Below, piece by piece: positions 43,165-52,142 of a stretch of 64,000 nucleotides of DNA. The translations under genes were made by a program, and so were the position numbers. The notes under the pieces are model-generated. The model did not search any database. It saw only the letters and a program-made list of their open reading frames with translations, and had not been told where the DNA came from. The DNA lies in NCBI GenBank assembly GCA_020831635.1, contig JAFIGC010000002.1, positions 36,213 to 100,212 on the forward strand. Reading direction: 5' to 3'. Source of the DNA: Verrucomicrobiota bacterium (GTDB lineage: Bacteria > Verrucomicrobiota > Kiritimatiellia > SS1-B-03-39 > UBA6053). Each line of letters opens with the position of its first letter. Positions within the stretch are counted from its first letter, which is position 1.

Positions 43165-44586
43165 TTATGTGTAAAGGGCAGGGCTCGTCCCGTCGGTGCC
43201 GAGACCCTTGGCTACACGCCCATTTTCAGTCAGCTCCCGCAGCAAGTCGATGGCGATCACGAGGGTTCCGGCGGCGCCGCGGAATTGGGCCGCGCCTTTG
43301 GCGAGCGCGCCCCAGCCTTTGGCCTTGTCCTCGGGACTGGGGTTTTTGATTTTTCCTGCGGGGACGTTATGTCGGTCGTACCACTCGAAAAATTCGCGGT
43401 CGCGCAGGACGCGTTCGACCATGGGGAGGAGAGCTTTATACGCTTCGGCGACGTAGCCGGCATCGGCGTAGGCGGCGGCTGTTTGTGCGCCCCACCAGGT
43501 CCAGTCCCCGCCGTTGGCGTACCCCCAGGGCTGAATGCCTTTGGCGGCGTAGCAGCCCGCGGGGTAGGGAGGCCAGGGGCTGAAACCGATGGAGGCGGCC
43601 CCGGCGCGGCGTACCGCCTCCGCTGTAGCGGCCCAGGAGCGGGAGATCTCATCTTCGGAGAGGAGTCCGGCACGGATGGCGAGGCCGGTGCCGAGGGGGA
43701 AGAAAATGGCATCTTCATCCAGTTCGGGTGGGAAGGGGGACCCCTCCTCCAAATAGCGATGCGGCACGAACTTGCCGCGTTCGGCGTCCCATAGCACCTC
43801 GCGGATGGCTGCGGCGAGCGCGGTCCGGCGTCCCCGCCACTTTTCATTTTGTTCGGCATCGAGCACGTCCAGCGCAAAAAGATCATCCAGGGCCAGCAGT
43901 GCGAGAGCGTTGGAATAGACGCCCACGGCGCGGTGGGTGCTTTCGCTCATTTCCAGACCGTGGGAGTCTTCAGGCTGCACGTCATGCCAGTCAATGGTGG
44001 CGGCATTGCAGATGAGTCCGTGGGTCGGGGACCAGCGTTCCGTCCAGAGGAATTCCAGGGCGTCCAGGGCGTGGTCGAGGCAACTGCGTCCTTGGTGCGT
44101 TTCCCGGAGAATGCTTCGATCCTCCGTATGGGTCACATAGCGGGCGAGCGCCTGCACGAAAGAGGTCTCTTGGTCGGCGCTGACGCTATTTTTCATGGCC
44201 ATGCGTCCCGGCAGGCTGTCCGCCCGGCGGAAGTGTTTATAGTAGGAATCGTGTTTTTTCTCCTCGACCACCCCGTCGGGGATGTCGCCTTTGTCGTTTT
44301 GAAAATGGAGAAAATCGAGCAGGGCACTGCGCACTTGTTGCGGTGGAACCGCTTCCAAGGCGGGAATGAGGAAGGTGTTCAGGTCGCGAATCCAGACCTC
44401 GTGGAAATGACTGCCCGCGTTCAAACCGCCCTTGAGGCAAGTGATGGCCATGGCGCGACATTCATCGAAACGCGAATCGTTGAGGATGGCGGCGCGGGTG
44501 TCCGCGTCCAGCGCGGCGGGGGGGATGGCGGGCAATTGATTGGGGACAACGGGCTCGCCGGCAAATGGAAGTTTTTTTTTGCTCAT
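43165..44586 (-). CDS. Six-hairpin glycosidase, debranching-enzyme-like
   Basis: 473 residues, no signal peptide. G-S-H-F-H-E-V-W-I-R-D-L-N-T-F near residue 60, then I-P-D-G-V and V-S-A-D-Q-E-T-S-F-V-Q-A, are the pattern of the (alpha/alpha)6 glycosidases related to amylo-alpha-1,6-glucosidase and GH63-type enzymes. Late Y-A-N-G-G-D-W-T-W-W-G-A-Q completes the barrel. Acidic residues in W-I-R-D and D-W-T-W-W are catalytic candidates. The exact family is not clear to me; a GH63-type glycerate glycoside hydrolase is an option. It is separated from the rest of the cluster by a 332-base spacer with its own palindrome, so it may have its own promoter. Confidence 0.7.
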   Translation of the reverse strand: MSKKKLPFAGEPVVPNQLPAIPPAALDADTRAAILNDSRFDECRAMAITCLKGGLNAGSHFHEVWIRDLNTFLIPALEAVPPQQVRSALLDFLHFQNDKGDIPDGVVEEKKHDSYYKHFRRADSLPGRMAMKNSVSADQETSFVQALARYVTHTEDRSILRETHQGRSCLDHALDALEFLWTERWSPTHGLICNAATIDWHDVQPEDSHGLEMSESTHRAVGVYSNALALLALDDLFALDVLDAEQNEKWRGRRTALAAAIREVLWDAERGKFVPHRYLEEGSPFPPELDEDAIFFPLGTGLAIRAGLLSEDEISRSWAATAEAVRRAGAASIGFSPWPPYPAGCYAAKGIQPWGYANGGDWTWWGAQTAAAYADAGYVAEAYKALLPMVERVLRDREFFEWYDRHNVPAGKIKNPSPEDKAKGWGALAKGAAQFRGAAGTLVIAIDLLRELTENGRVAKGLGTDGTSPALYT

Positions 44587-44918
44587 AGGGAAGATGGGGT
44601 TCTAAATCTCTTCCATCACATATCACAACTCACCCATGTTGTCGTTTCTCCAGAAGTTTAACGCGTTAATATGGGAGAATTTTGCTCATCAACCCCTCAC
44701 GAAAACACGGCAAAGGATGCGGTGCTGAGATGAAGTTGGACCTCGGACACCGACACGGTCACGCCTGGCGGAGGGGCGCTTGCATTTAGTCATTTCAAAC
44801 CCAAAAATCACCTGGAAATGGCTAAATGCACGGCCCCCCCGACGATGTCAACGGGTGAAAGGATGGAGAAGAACGGGGTCCGGTCGAAAAGGAATCGGTC
44901 TGCCCCGTCCGGTCACCA
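44587..44918. promoter_or_regulatory. Spacer with TTAACGCGTTAA palindrome and a second inverted repeat
   Basis: TTAACGCGTTAA at 44658-44669 is a perfect 12-base palindrome with a central CG, like LacI-family operators, 72 bases upstream of the glycosidase start. At 44781-44796 and 44815-44830 a 16-base inverted repeat (TGCATTTAGTCATTTC, one mismatch) brackets 18 bases. No gene is seen in the spacer. Confidence 0.5.
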
Positions 44919-45446
44919 TCAGCTGATTTCCACTTGCAGAGCATCCACGGTTGCATGGCGGGCAAAGGCTCTCACTTGACCCACGTCATGATTGCTCAGA
45001 CCAATCTGCCGGATCTTGCCTTCGGCCCGCAGGGCCTCCAGCTCGCCGGCCACCTCCTGCGGAGCGGTCAGATAATCGATACGGTGAATATAAAACAGAT
45101 CCAAATAGTCGCAGTCCATCCGACGCAGAGACGCTTCGACCGCAGAGCGGACATAGCCGGCCGAGCTGTCATAGGCTTTAAAACGCTGCCCCTCCCGCAT
45201 CTGTGGAAACACAATGCCGCATTTTGACGCGATCACCACCGATTCGCGGGGCACTCCATGCACGCGGAGCGCCTCCCCGAGGAGTTTCTCTGAACTCCCG
45301 CTCAGAGCGGGTCCCGGATACAGATCCGCGTTGTCGAAATGACGGAAGCCCAGTTCCAGGGCCTTGCCCACCGCCTCCAGCGAAATCTGACGCTTTTCCG
45401 GATGCAGGCCCATGCAGCCAAAAGCAATCTGTTCCAACCCGCTCAT
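44919..45446 (-). pseudogene. Aldo/keto reductase, truncated after first half
   Basis: 175 residues from ATG 45446, which overlaps the VOC gene stop (ATGA). The AKR pattern is clear: F-G-C-M-G-L, H-F-D-N-A-D-L-Y (catalytic Asp and Tyr), I-A-S-K-C-G-I (Lys), L-D-L-F-Y-I-H-R (His), and G-L-S-N-H-D. It ends at V-D-A-L-Q-V-E-I-S, where full AKRs (about 300 residues) go on for the second half of the barrel. The next bases are unrelated and include the inverted repeats of the spacer. The product cannot make a full TIM barrel, so it is called a pseudogene, though all four catalytic residues remain. Confidence 0.7.
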
Positions 45447-45838
45447 GCGTCCACCTGAAAGAACGGGACCGCCCGACGACAAAGCTGCAAAGGCAACCCC
45501 CAGGGATCGCGCAACATCACCAATAACGTCCCATCATTTCGCTCCACTTTGCTCAGATAACGGGCCCCGGCGGCCACCAAACGATCGGCATCCACCAGCG
45601 GTTCTGCGGACACAAATGCAAGATGCAGCAACAAGGGGTCAAAGGAGGCATAATCCGGTACAGGGTGCGCCGGATTACAATAGAATTCAAAGAGCACGGC
45701 CCCGCTACTGTCTTCCAGAAAATACGTGAAGGGAGAGGCCTCCTGACGGCTGCGCACCCGCATGTGCAGATGCTCGACATACCATGCCGCCATGGCATTC
45801 GGATCATTGACTTGAAGGGCGAAATGTTCGAGTTTCAT
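45443..45838 (-). CDS. VOC/glyoxalase-fold protein
   Basis: 131 residues from the ATG at 45838. It shows the paired beta-alpha-beta-beta-beta modules of the VOC superfamily: M-K-L-E-H-F-A-L-Q-V-N-D with N-terminal His, the Y-F-L-E-D-S-S-G-A-V-L-F-E-F-Y strand pair with Glu, L-L-H-L-A-F-V with the second-module His, and a final R-D-P-W-G-L-P-L-Q-L-C. The metal-ligand pattern (His, Glu, His) is plausible for a dioxygenase, isomerase or lyase. The longer upstream frame lacks a signal and is not used. Substrate is unknown. It is coupled to the truncated aldo/keto reductase. Confidence 0.8.
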   Translation of the reverse strand: MKLEHFALQVNDPNAMAAWYVEHLHMRVRSRQEASPFTYFLEDSSGAVLFEFYCNPAHPVPDYASFDPLLLHLAFVSAEPLVDADRLVAAGARYLSKVERNDGTLLVMLRDPWGLPLQLCRRAVPFFQVDA

Positions 45839-45935
45839 TTGAAGAGTGCTTCCTATCAAAAAGGGGCGGGTATGAAAAGAAAAACCCACGGACCGTGTAA
45901 CGGGTCCAGAAACCAGGGGTGGGTGCTGGAGTGGT

Positions 45936-47630
45936 TCATGGAATGTCCTGATGACCGACGTGGGCGAGATACCCAAACAGGCTGGCGTTCCAGCCCTGCA
46001 GGGGGAAGCCGCGGTTTTCGCCGGTGTCGGCGTGAAGATATTCGTGGGGGACGCCATCGCCGTCCGCCAGCAGATCCGCGCGGGCGACATCCCGGACGAT
46101 GGCCAGCGCTTCTTCGCGGTGCCCCGCGCGGTCGCGGGCCCAGGCGTCCACAAAACTCAGCCAGGGCCAAATGCCGCCATTGTGGTAACAGCCCGGCTCA
46201 TAGCCGAATTCGGCGGAAAAATAAGGCCAGGTCTCGCGAACGCCAAAAGGGGTGCGGTTGTCCGCGAGCGCTTTTACAATCGCCTGGGCCCGGTCCGGCG
46301 ACACCACGTCGAAAAGCAGGCCCACGCACTGGTCCTGGAGAACGTGATCGTCCCCGCGCCCGTCGTGCCACACCTGCACATAACAGCGGCCGTTCCAAAG
46401 GCCGCCTTCGCGCACCGGTCGGTTCAGACGCGCCTCTGCGGCCGAGCGGGCGGCCTCCACTTCCCCGACCTCCGGCATGTTCAGCCGCCGGCCCCAGACG
46501 AGGGCGCGGGTCAGCGCGGCGAGATACAGCAGGCAGGCGTGGGGACTGAACTTGCGGCCCTCGACGCCGCGCACATCCTTCCAGTCGCCCCAGAAGGAGC
46601 CCTGCATCGGCAGGCCGTCCTCACAGCGCCGCATCAGCCAGCGCAGCGCGCAGACCACATGCGGCCAGAGCCGGTACATGAATTCGCAGTCCGTGTAGGT
46701 GTTCGCATAACGCAGCACCCGCAGGACAAAGTAGGCGTTGATGTCGAGATCGTCCTCGCGTTCGTATTTCTGAGAGAGGATGCAGGTGGGGATTTTGCCG
46801 TCGGTCTTCATGGCGCTGGCGGATGCCTCGATCATGCGCCGCTCCAGTCCCGGCCACAGATGCAGATGCGCCCAACTGGTCCAGTAGCTGTCCCGCTGGT
46901 TGAGGTCGGTGTAGCCCATGGTCAGGACTTCGCCCCGCCGGGTCACGCGGGTGAGATACACCGCCGCGCCCATGTAGGCCCGCAGGGTGTCCCCCAGGCC
47001 GAAAGCATTCGGCAGACGGCGGGACAACGCCTCGGTCGCCTCCCTCAGAAATGCCCAGTCATGAAAGATCCGCCACGCGAGCGCCTGCGGATGGTCGAAG
47101 CGGTTTGCGGCCAGGTCGTCGGCATCCAAGGCCAGCAGCGCCATGCGGCGGACGGGCTGTTCGGCGGACAGGGTGAGCGAATCCGCGGGGCCGTCCTCCG
47201 TCATGATCTGCACATCCCATTCGCCACGCTCTGTCATTTGGAAGGCGATCTCCACCGGGGTGCCGGCGTTGGCGCGGAACTCCAGACACAAAACGGGGAG
47301 CGAGGAGGTGTCCGCGTCATCTAAGCCCAGCGGCGCGAAAGCGGTCAGTTCCACCTCAAGAGGCGGAGAGGACGGCACCCGCACGCGCATCGTCGGCAAC
47401 GGCCAAACGACGGGGGGCGACAGCAGCTCAAGGTCTTCCCAGTCGTGGGTGATCCCGTCCGCGCGCACGGTCCATTGTCCCTTGCACAGCGGTTGCAGCC
47501 ACTTTCCGAGCTTACCGGGGTTTTTGAGAATTGTCCGGGGAGGGACGTTCGCGCAGAGTGCGAAGTTTCCCAGGGGGAGTCCCCCGGATTCACGGACCCA
47601 GGTTTGGGCGTTGGGTTTGTTGGCAGGCAT
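45936..47630 (-). CDS. Six-hairpin glycoside hydrolase of the carbohydrate cluster
   Basis: 564 residues. A beta-rich N-terminal domain (1-180) precedes an (alpha/alpha)6 barrel with M-G-Y-T-D-L-N-Q-R-D-S-Y-W-T-S-W, K-T-D-G-K-I-P-T, then G-S-F-W-G-D-W-K-D-V, and a late G-C-Y-H-N-G-G-I-W-P-W. The paired acid residues in N-Q-R-D and D-W-K-D and the Y-H-N-G-G-x-W-P motif resemble GH63/GH94/GH116-type clans. I cannot fix the family. No signal peptide is seen, so it probably works in the cytoplasm on imported oligosaccharides, next to the GH94-like enzyme. Confidence 0.7.
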   Translation of the reverse strand: MPANKPNAQTWVRESGGLPLGNFALCANVPPRTILKNPGKLGKWLQPLCKGQWTVRADGITHDWEDLELLSPPVVWPLPTMRVRVPSSPPLEVELTAFAPLGLDDADTSSLPVLCLEFRANAGTPVEIAFQMTERGEWDVQIMTEDGPADSLTLSAEQPVRRMALLALDADDLAANRFDHPQALAWRIFHDWAFLREATEALSRRLPNAFGLGDTLRAYMGAAVYLTRVTRRGEVLTMGYTDLNQRDSYWTSWAHLHLWPGLERRMIEASASAMKTDGKIPTCILSQKYEREDDLDINAYFVLRVLRYANTYTDCEFMYRLWPHVVCALRWLMRRCEDGLPMQGSFWGDWKDVRGVEGRKFSPHACLLYLAALTRALVWGRRLNMPEVGEVEAARSAAEARLNRPVREGGLWNGRCYVQVWHDGRGDDHVLQDQCVGLLFDVVSPDRAQAIVKALADNRTPFGVRETWPYFSAEFGYEPGCYHNGGIWPWLSFVDAWARDRAGHREEALAIVRDVARADLLADGDGVPHEYLHADTGENRGFPLQGWNASLFGYLAHVGHQDIP

Positions 47631-47666
47631 GGCGTTTTCTACAGGATGAGGAAATGTGGAGTTCGA

Positions 47667-49742
47667 TTAAAGCAGGGTGTCGAGCAGGGTGAGGAAGACC
47701 CAGGGGACGGTGCCCGTGCCCAAGGTGCCGCTGCTGCGGCCGAAGTGGGGGGAGTTTTTGTCCCCGAACCAGGCGTTGTGCAGCCAGATGGGGGGCTGAC
47801 CGGACTGTTCCGGGGGATGCCGGGGATCGTCGGGAAGGATGCGTTTGATAATGTCGAGCGCGGCGGTTTTGTTGCCCAATTCGGCCAGTCCCGCCGCCCA
47901 GAAAGCGGCGGCGTGACAGTAGATGGAGGCGTTTTCGGTGCTGCCCGGCACTTTCAGGCTCACCCGTCCCACCACGGGATCCCAGCCATGATAGGGCGGA
48001 TCGAAGAGGAGCGGCCCGTAGGGAGTCATGAGGCGCTCCTCCACACTTCGCCTTAATCGCACCGCCTCCTCCGGGGTGGCCAGTCCGGAAATCAACGCCC
48101 AGGACTGCGGATTAAGCCAGATGCGGTTGTCGGCCTCGTCCCCGAAGCGTTTGCCCGCATCGTCCAGGCCGTAGGCGAACCAGTTGCCGCACCAGAGATG
48201 CTCCCGCACCGCGTCGCCAAGCTGCCGGTGATAGACCCGGCAGCGCTCCGCCAGGTCGGTTTTGCCGAGCGACGCCGCGAGCGACGCCGCGAGCGGGGCC
48301 AGCAGACGGCACCCGTAGGCAAGCGCGTAGTTGGACCATGCGCTGCCGCCATCGCCGCCGCGACCGGGGCCGTTCATGGGATCGGTCCAGTCCCCGTCCC
48401 ACATGCGCACCAGACCGAAGGCGTTGCGGTCGGCGAAACTGTGTTCCATGGCCGCCTCCAGGTGATCGATCAGCGGGGCCTGTCCGCCGCCGTCCCAGGG
48501 AATCTCCCGCAGCAGCTCCGACTCAGGATCCCCGGAGCGCCGCGCGGCCACGCAGCGGGTGATCAGCAACCAGATCCCTCCGTCGTTGTGCTTGAAATTC
48601 ACCAGCGGATGGTTCGGCTTTTCGCCCGCGCGGGTGTTCCAGACGCGAAGATAGCCGTCCGGTTTTTGGATAGAGGTCACCGCGTCCAGAAACGGCCGCG
48701 CCGCGTCCGGATCGATGAGACTGTAGCCCATGGCGTCCTGCAGTTCGTTGCGCCAGGGGGTGGAAATGCCGTTGCGCCACAGCCGAGCCATCCACACCAG
48801 CTCCTTTTTGCCCCAGCGGTTGATATAGCGGTCGATCTGCGGATCGCCGGTGTTCACCTGAACCTTGGCTTCCAGCGCCTGCCACGCGGCCTCCGTTGCC
48901 TGGAAGGCAGTCTCCACTGCGTTCGGAGTACGCAGGTCCGTGCAGGCCTTCGCGGCCGCGTCGGGACTCACCGCCGCGCCCGCGACAAAAGAGATGGAGG
49001 TTTCCGCGCCCGCCGCCAGCTCAAGTTTGTACTGCAGCGCCGCACAGGAGGGTTTGAGGGCGGCGGAACGGGAGGGCAGGCCCCTGGCCACGCCGTCCGG
49101 CACATTGCCGGGCGGTTGCGATCCCCACAGATCCTCGTCCGAATTCGCGTAGGCGTCCGGGGCGCGGGTGGGACAGCAAAAGACCCAATTCGCCAGCTTC
49201 GACAGCGGCTCATACTCGTCGTAGCCCGTGTGATGCGGGAAATCATGCCGCAGCAACATGCCGCGCTCCGCGTCCCAGTGACTTTGCGAGCCCATGAAGC
49301 CCGCCTCCGGCAGGTACAGCACATGGGTCAGATCAAAGGCAATCGTTTCCGTGCCGAGATTGCGGAGAGCCACCGACCACACTTCCCGCTGTCCCGCGAC
49401 GGGGATAAAGACGCGCCAGGAGACCTCCAGACCGTTTTTGCGCCCGGTGATGCGGGTGAAATGCGGGGCGTGGGTGCAGGACCACTCCGCCGCCGCGTCT
49501 CGGATCGGCCATCCCGCCGGACACCAGGCCGACCCGTCCGCAAAGCGGAGCCACAGATCCCTTTGCCCGCGTCCCCAGGGCTGAATGCGAGGATGCCGCG
49601 ACCAACTGATCCCCTGACCAAAGGGGGACACCTTCACCTGCTCGTCGTCATTGAACAGATAGTTCCACCAGTCTTTGCCCACGGACGGGTCGGTGATGAC
49701 CAGGTTGCCTTCGGAATCCCAGTGATACGGTTTGGTTGACAT
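47667..49742 (-). CDS. GH94-like glycoside phosphorylase/hydrolase
   Basis: 691 residues from ATG 49742 (a GTG two codons earlier is also possible; neither has a clear ribosome site). The N-terminal beta-sandwich has W-N-Y-L-F-N-D-D-E-Q-V-K-V-S-P-F-G-Q-G and R-F-A-D-G-S-A-W, as in cellobiose-phosphorylase-type proteins. The (alpha/alpha)6 barrel has P-W-R-N-E-L-Q-D, D-G-D-W-T-D-P-M-N (the GH94 G-D-W-N-D site with the general acid Asp), K-V-P-G-S-T-E-N-A-S-I-Y-C-H-A-A-A-F and a late S-G-T-L-G-T-G-T-V-P-W. GH94 enzymes split beta-glucosides with phosphate in the cytoplasm. This member is shorter than typical (about 800), so substrate may differ. Confidence 0.75.
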   Translation of the reverse strand: MSTKPYHWDSEGNLVITDPSVGKDWWNYLFNDDEQVKVSPFGQGISWSRHPRIQPWGRGQRDLWLRFADGSAWCPAGWPIRDAAAEWSCTHAPHFTRITGRKNGLEVSWRVFIPVAGQREVWSVALRNLGTETIAFDLTHVLYLPEAGFMGSQSHWDAERGMLLRHDFPHHTGYDEYEPLSKLANWVFCCPTRAPDAYANSDEDLWGSQPPGNVPDGVARGLPSRSAALKPSCAALQYKLELAAGAETSISFVAGAAVSPDAAAKACTDLRTPNAVETAFQATEAAWQALEAKVQVNTGDPQIDRYINRWGKKELVWMARLWRNGISTPWRNELQDAMGYSLIDPDAARPFLDAVTSIQKPDGYLRVWNTRAGEKPNHPLVNFKHNDGGIWLLITRCVAARRSGDPESELLREIPWDGGGQAPLIDHLEAAMEHSFADRNAFGLVRMWDGDWTDPMNGPGRGGDGGSAWSNYALAYGCRLLAPLAASLAASLGKTDLAERCRVYHRQLGDAVREHLWCGNWFAYGLDDAGKRFGDEADNRIWLNPQSWALISGLATPEEAVRLRRSVEERLMTPYGPLLFDPPYHGWDPVVGRVSLKVPGSTENASIYCHAAAFWAAGLAELGNKTAALDIIKRILPDDPRHPPEQSGQPPIWLHNAWFGDKNSPHFGRSSGTLGTGTVPWVFLTLLDTLL

Positions 49743-49830
49743 GGACACACTCTAGGGATTCAACTGCGAATTGGAAAGTCTGGAAACGGTGAATTGGCGA
49801 CGCGAAGCGTCTTTGGATGCGGAAGCGACT

Positions 49831-49964
49831 GCAACGAAGCTACCGCTTTCGAGTGCGGAGTGGCGAGTGCGGAATGCGGAGAGCTGGCTGTTTCTATCGT
49901 CGGCGGCAGTCAAAGCGGTAGCTTCGTTGCACTCGCTACGCGCACTCCAAAGCGGCTTCGCCGC
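49831..49964. repeat. 19-bp inverted repeat and GCGGCTTCGCCGC hairpin
   Basis: GCAACGAAGCTACCGCTTT (49831-49849) is perfectly complementary to 49912-49930. The bases between contain GAGTGCGGAGTGGCGAGTGCGGA repeats (written here by unit: GAGTGCGG). A small GCGGCTTCGCCGC hairpin follows. The unit lies between the PEP-CTERM gene stop and the GH94-like start and could attenuate read-through. Confidence 0.75.
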
Positions 49965-49970
49965 GCCTGC

Positions 49971-50768
49971 TTACTTGCGCCGGCGGAAGAGCAGCAGCGA
50001 TCCCAGCGCAATCCCCACCAGCGCCAGCGTCCCCGGCTCGGGAATCGCCACCCCGGTCAGTTCCACCGAGTTGAGCTGGGTGCGGTTGAACAGGTTGTTT
50101 CCCGTCGAAGTATTGGTATCGGACCGGGTATAAATCCGGAAGGTGACCGACTCTTCGGTTCCGAGCAGGGTTAGACCTGTGAGATCAATATTTGCGGTCA
50201 CAAAGTCGTTGTTCGTGTTCGAAAACATCATGTCCCCGCCAATATTGGCCGCAAAACCATCCAGATCGGAGCGGACCGTCATCGTGGAACGGCGGCCTGA
50301 ATTGTAGGTTTGGAATGCCCCGGTATTCGACCACTCGACTCCTGTTCGGCCATTGAGAACGAGCTGATCAAATTCAATCAGACTGGCGTTGATGCTGCCG
50401 AAATTCACCGTGAATTCAAAATAGTTGGACGTGCTGTCATCTTCCCAGCCATACGTGCTGGTTTGGCGTCCGCTTATCTGCGCCAAACCGAGATCCGGAT
50501 CAGAGGGACCAATGTCGCCCGTGGCGGATGTCAAATTAGCGATCGCGTTTTGGGAATTGCTGTCATCGATTTGCCGGACCACACTGAAGTTTGCGGAGCC
50601 AAACCCCGGCGCGACGGTTTCCGCTGTGGAGGCTGTGGTCACAGTTCCAATTGTGGTCGGCGCGCCTGTAAACTCAAACTTCGCCAGTGACATCGGCGCG
50701 GCGTGGAGAGAGGCGGCGGTGAAGCCCAGGGTGAGGGCGGTGAGAAGAGATTTTTTTCTGCAATGCAT
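49971..50768 (-). CDS. PEP-CTERM anchored secreted protein
   Basis: 265 residues from ATG 50768, with AGGAG seven bases upstream; the frame is open 13 codons further. A signal peptide covers about 1-23 (L-T-A-L-T-L-G-F-T-A-A-S-L-H-A-A). The middle is a Thr/Ser/Asn-rich beta domain of unknown role with few charged residues. The end is a textbook PEP-CTERM signal: I-P-E-P-G-T-L-A-L-V-G-I-A-L-G-S-L-L-L-F then R-R-R-K. It should be cut and anchored by an exosortase such as that at 2822. It heads the minus-strand carbohydrate cluster and faces the XylR-type regulator across 150 bases. Confidence 0.92.
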   Translation of the reverse strand: MHCRKKSLLTALTLGFTAASLHAAPMSLAKFEFTGAPTTIGTVTTASTAETVAPGFGSANFSVVRQIDDSNSQNAIANLTSATGDIGPSDPDLGLAQISGRQTSTYGWEDDSTSNYFEFTVNFGSINASLIEFDQLVLNGRTGVEWSNTGAFQTYNSGRRSTMTVRSDLDGFAANIGGDMMFSNTNNDFVTANIDLTGLTLLGTEESVTFRIYTRSDTNTSTGNNLFNRTQLNSVELTGVAIPEPGTLALVGIALGSLLLFRRRK

Positions 50769-50919
50769 AGGGTGACTCCTGTTTGTGGGGGAATATGTTT
50801 TATTCACGATGGCATCTTACTCCCTCCACACGGTTTCAGATAGACCGTCACGGGCAATATATTCGACGAAATGCGACATTTGCGTGGAAGTTTTGTTGCG
50901 GATCGGGTAGGAGGACTCC

Positions 50920-52122
50920 ATGAAGTCCAAAACCCAGCCTGCGGAGGCGCATCGTTTTCTGAGCGTACATTACGACCTGAACCAGCCGGTGGGGGTGGAG
51001 TTGTGGCGGGGGCTGAAGGAGGAGGCGCGGAAGCACCGTCCGGTGCTGGAACTGAAACTGGCGGACCCGCGGCATGTGGACATCCCGCAAAACAAACGCT
51101 GCGCGGGCATGGTGGTCCCTTTGCATACGCCGGACATGTCGCGGGAGCTGCCCGACCGACCGTATCCGGTGTTTGTGGTCAGCCATACCCTCGACCCCAC
51201 GCCGGGGCTGTTGCATTTTATGAACGACGACGCGGCGGTGGGGCGGCTCGCGGCCGATCACCTCTGGGAAGCGGGATACCGGAGTTTCTGGGGGCTGGGA
51301 TATGCGAACAAATGTTTTTCGGAAGAGCGCTTGCAGGGGTTTGCTCGGGAGGTGGAGCGCAGAGGCGGCACGGTTCGCACCGATGTGCTTCCGTCCGTCA
51401 CCTTGGAGGAGAGCTGGAGCCCCGGGGTCTATTTTGAAAAGGTGGCCGAAGCCTTGGCTCCGGTTTTGGAGGCCCTGCCGCCCGACACGGGCATCTTCGG
51501 CACCAACGATTGGCTGGCGGGAATGATTCTGGATATTCTGGAACGGTATTACCCGGAACGACGGCACACCAGCGGGGTGATCGGGGTGGATAACGGCGGC
51601 GATTCCCGTTACAACTGGGTGGACGCCAGGCCGGAGTTGAGTTCGGTGATCCCGGGGTTTTACGCAATCGGTCAGGCGATTGTGCGCTGGATAACAGAAT
51701 TCGGCCGCAAGGAGGACGTGCCCGCGGAAGGTTTGGTGCGCCGATTTTCACCGGTGGGCACTGTGGGCCGGGCCTCCACGGCGGGCTACGCCTGCGCGCA
51801 TCCGGTGGGGGGTAGGGCGGCCCGCTGGATATGGGAGCAGGTGCAGACCGGAGAGCCGGTGCAAGTCAAGGATGTGGCCGCGTATGTGAAAATCTCTCCG
51901 CGCAGCCTGGAACGCATTTTCGCGGACCATTATCCCTGCGGTGTCAAAGAAATGATCCTCAGGATGCGCATGGATTTGGCCAAGCAACTCTTGCGGGGGA
52001 CGAAGGATTCGGTGGCCGAAGTCGCCTTTCGCTGCGGGTTCTCAGGGCAAAGCGTCTTCGGACGCGTATTCCGCGAACGCGAGGGGAGCACGCCCCGGGA
52101 CTGGCGACGTCAATCGGTTTGA
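50920..52122 (+). CDS. XylR-type AraC-family regulator
   Basis: 400 residues; AGGAGG lies six bases before the ATG. Residues 10-285 form a LacI/periplasmic-binding-like effector domain (L-A-A-D-H-L-W-E-A-G-Y, F-G-T-N-D-W-L-A, V-I-G-V-D-N). Residues 295-395 are an AraC helix-turn-helix pair with I-S-P-R-S-L-E-R-I-F and V-A-F-R-C-G-F-S-G-Q-S-V-F-G-R-V-F-R-E. This is the layout of E. coli XylR, which activates genes on binding a sugar. It is divergent from the PEP-CTERM gene and the downstream glycosidases and is the natural candidate for their local regulator. Confidence 0.9.
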   Translation: MKSKTQPAEAHRFLSVHYDLNQPVGVELWRGLKEEARKHRPVLELKLADPRHVDIPQNKRCAGMVVPLHTPDMSRELPDRPYPVFVVSHTLDPTPGLLHFMNDDAAVGRLAADHLWEAGYRSFWGLGYANKCFSEERLQGFAREVERRGGTVRTDVLPSVTLEESWSPGVYFEKVAEALAPVLEALPPDTGIFGTNDWLAGMILDILERYYPERRHTSGVIGVDNGGDSRYNWVDARPELSSVIPGFYAIGQAIVRWITEFGRKEDVPAEGLVRRFSPVGTVGRASTAGYACAHPVGGRAARWIWEQVQTGEPVQVKDVAAYVKISPRSLERIFADHYPCGVKEMILRMRMDLAKQLLRGTKDSVAEVAFRCGFSGQSVFGRVFREREGSTPRDWRRQSV

Positions 52123-52142
52123 GGCGCAAGTCCCGTTTCGAA

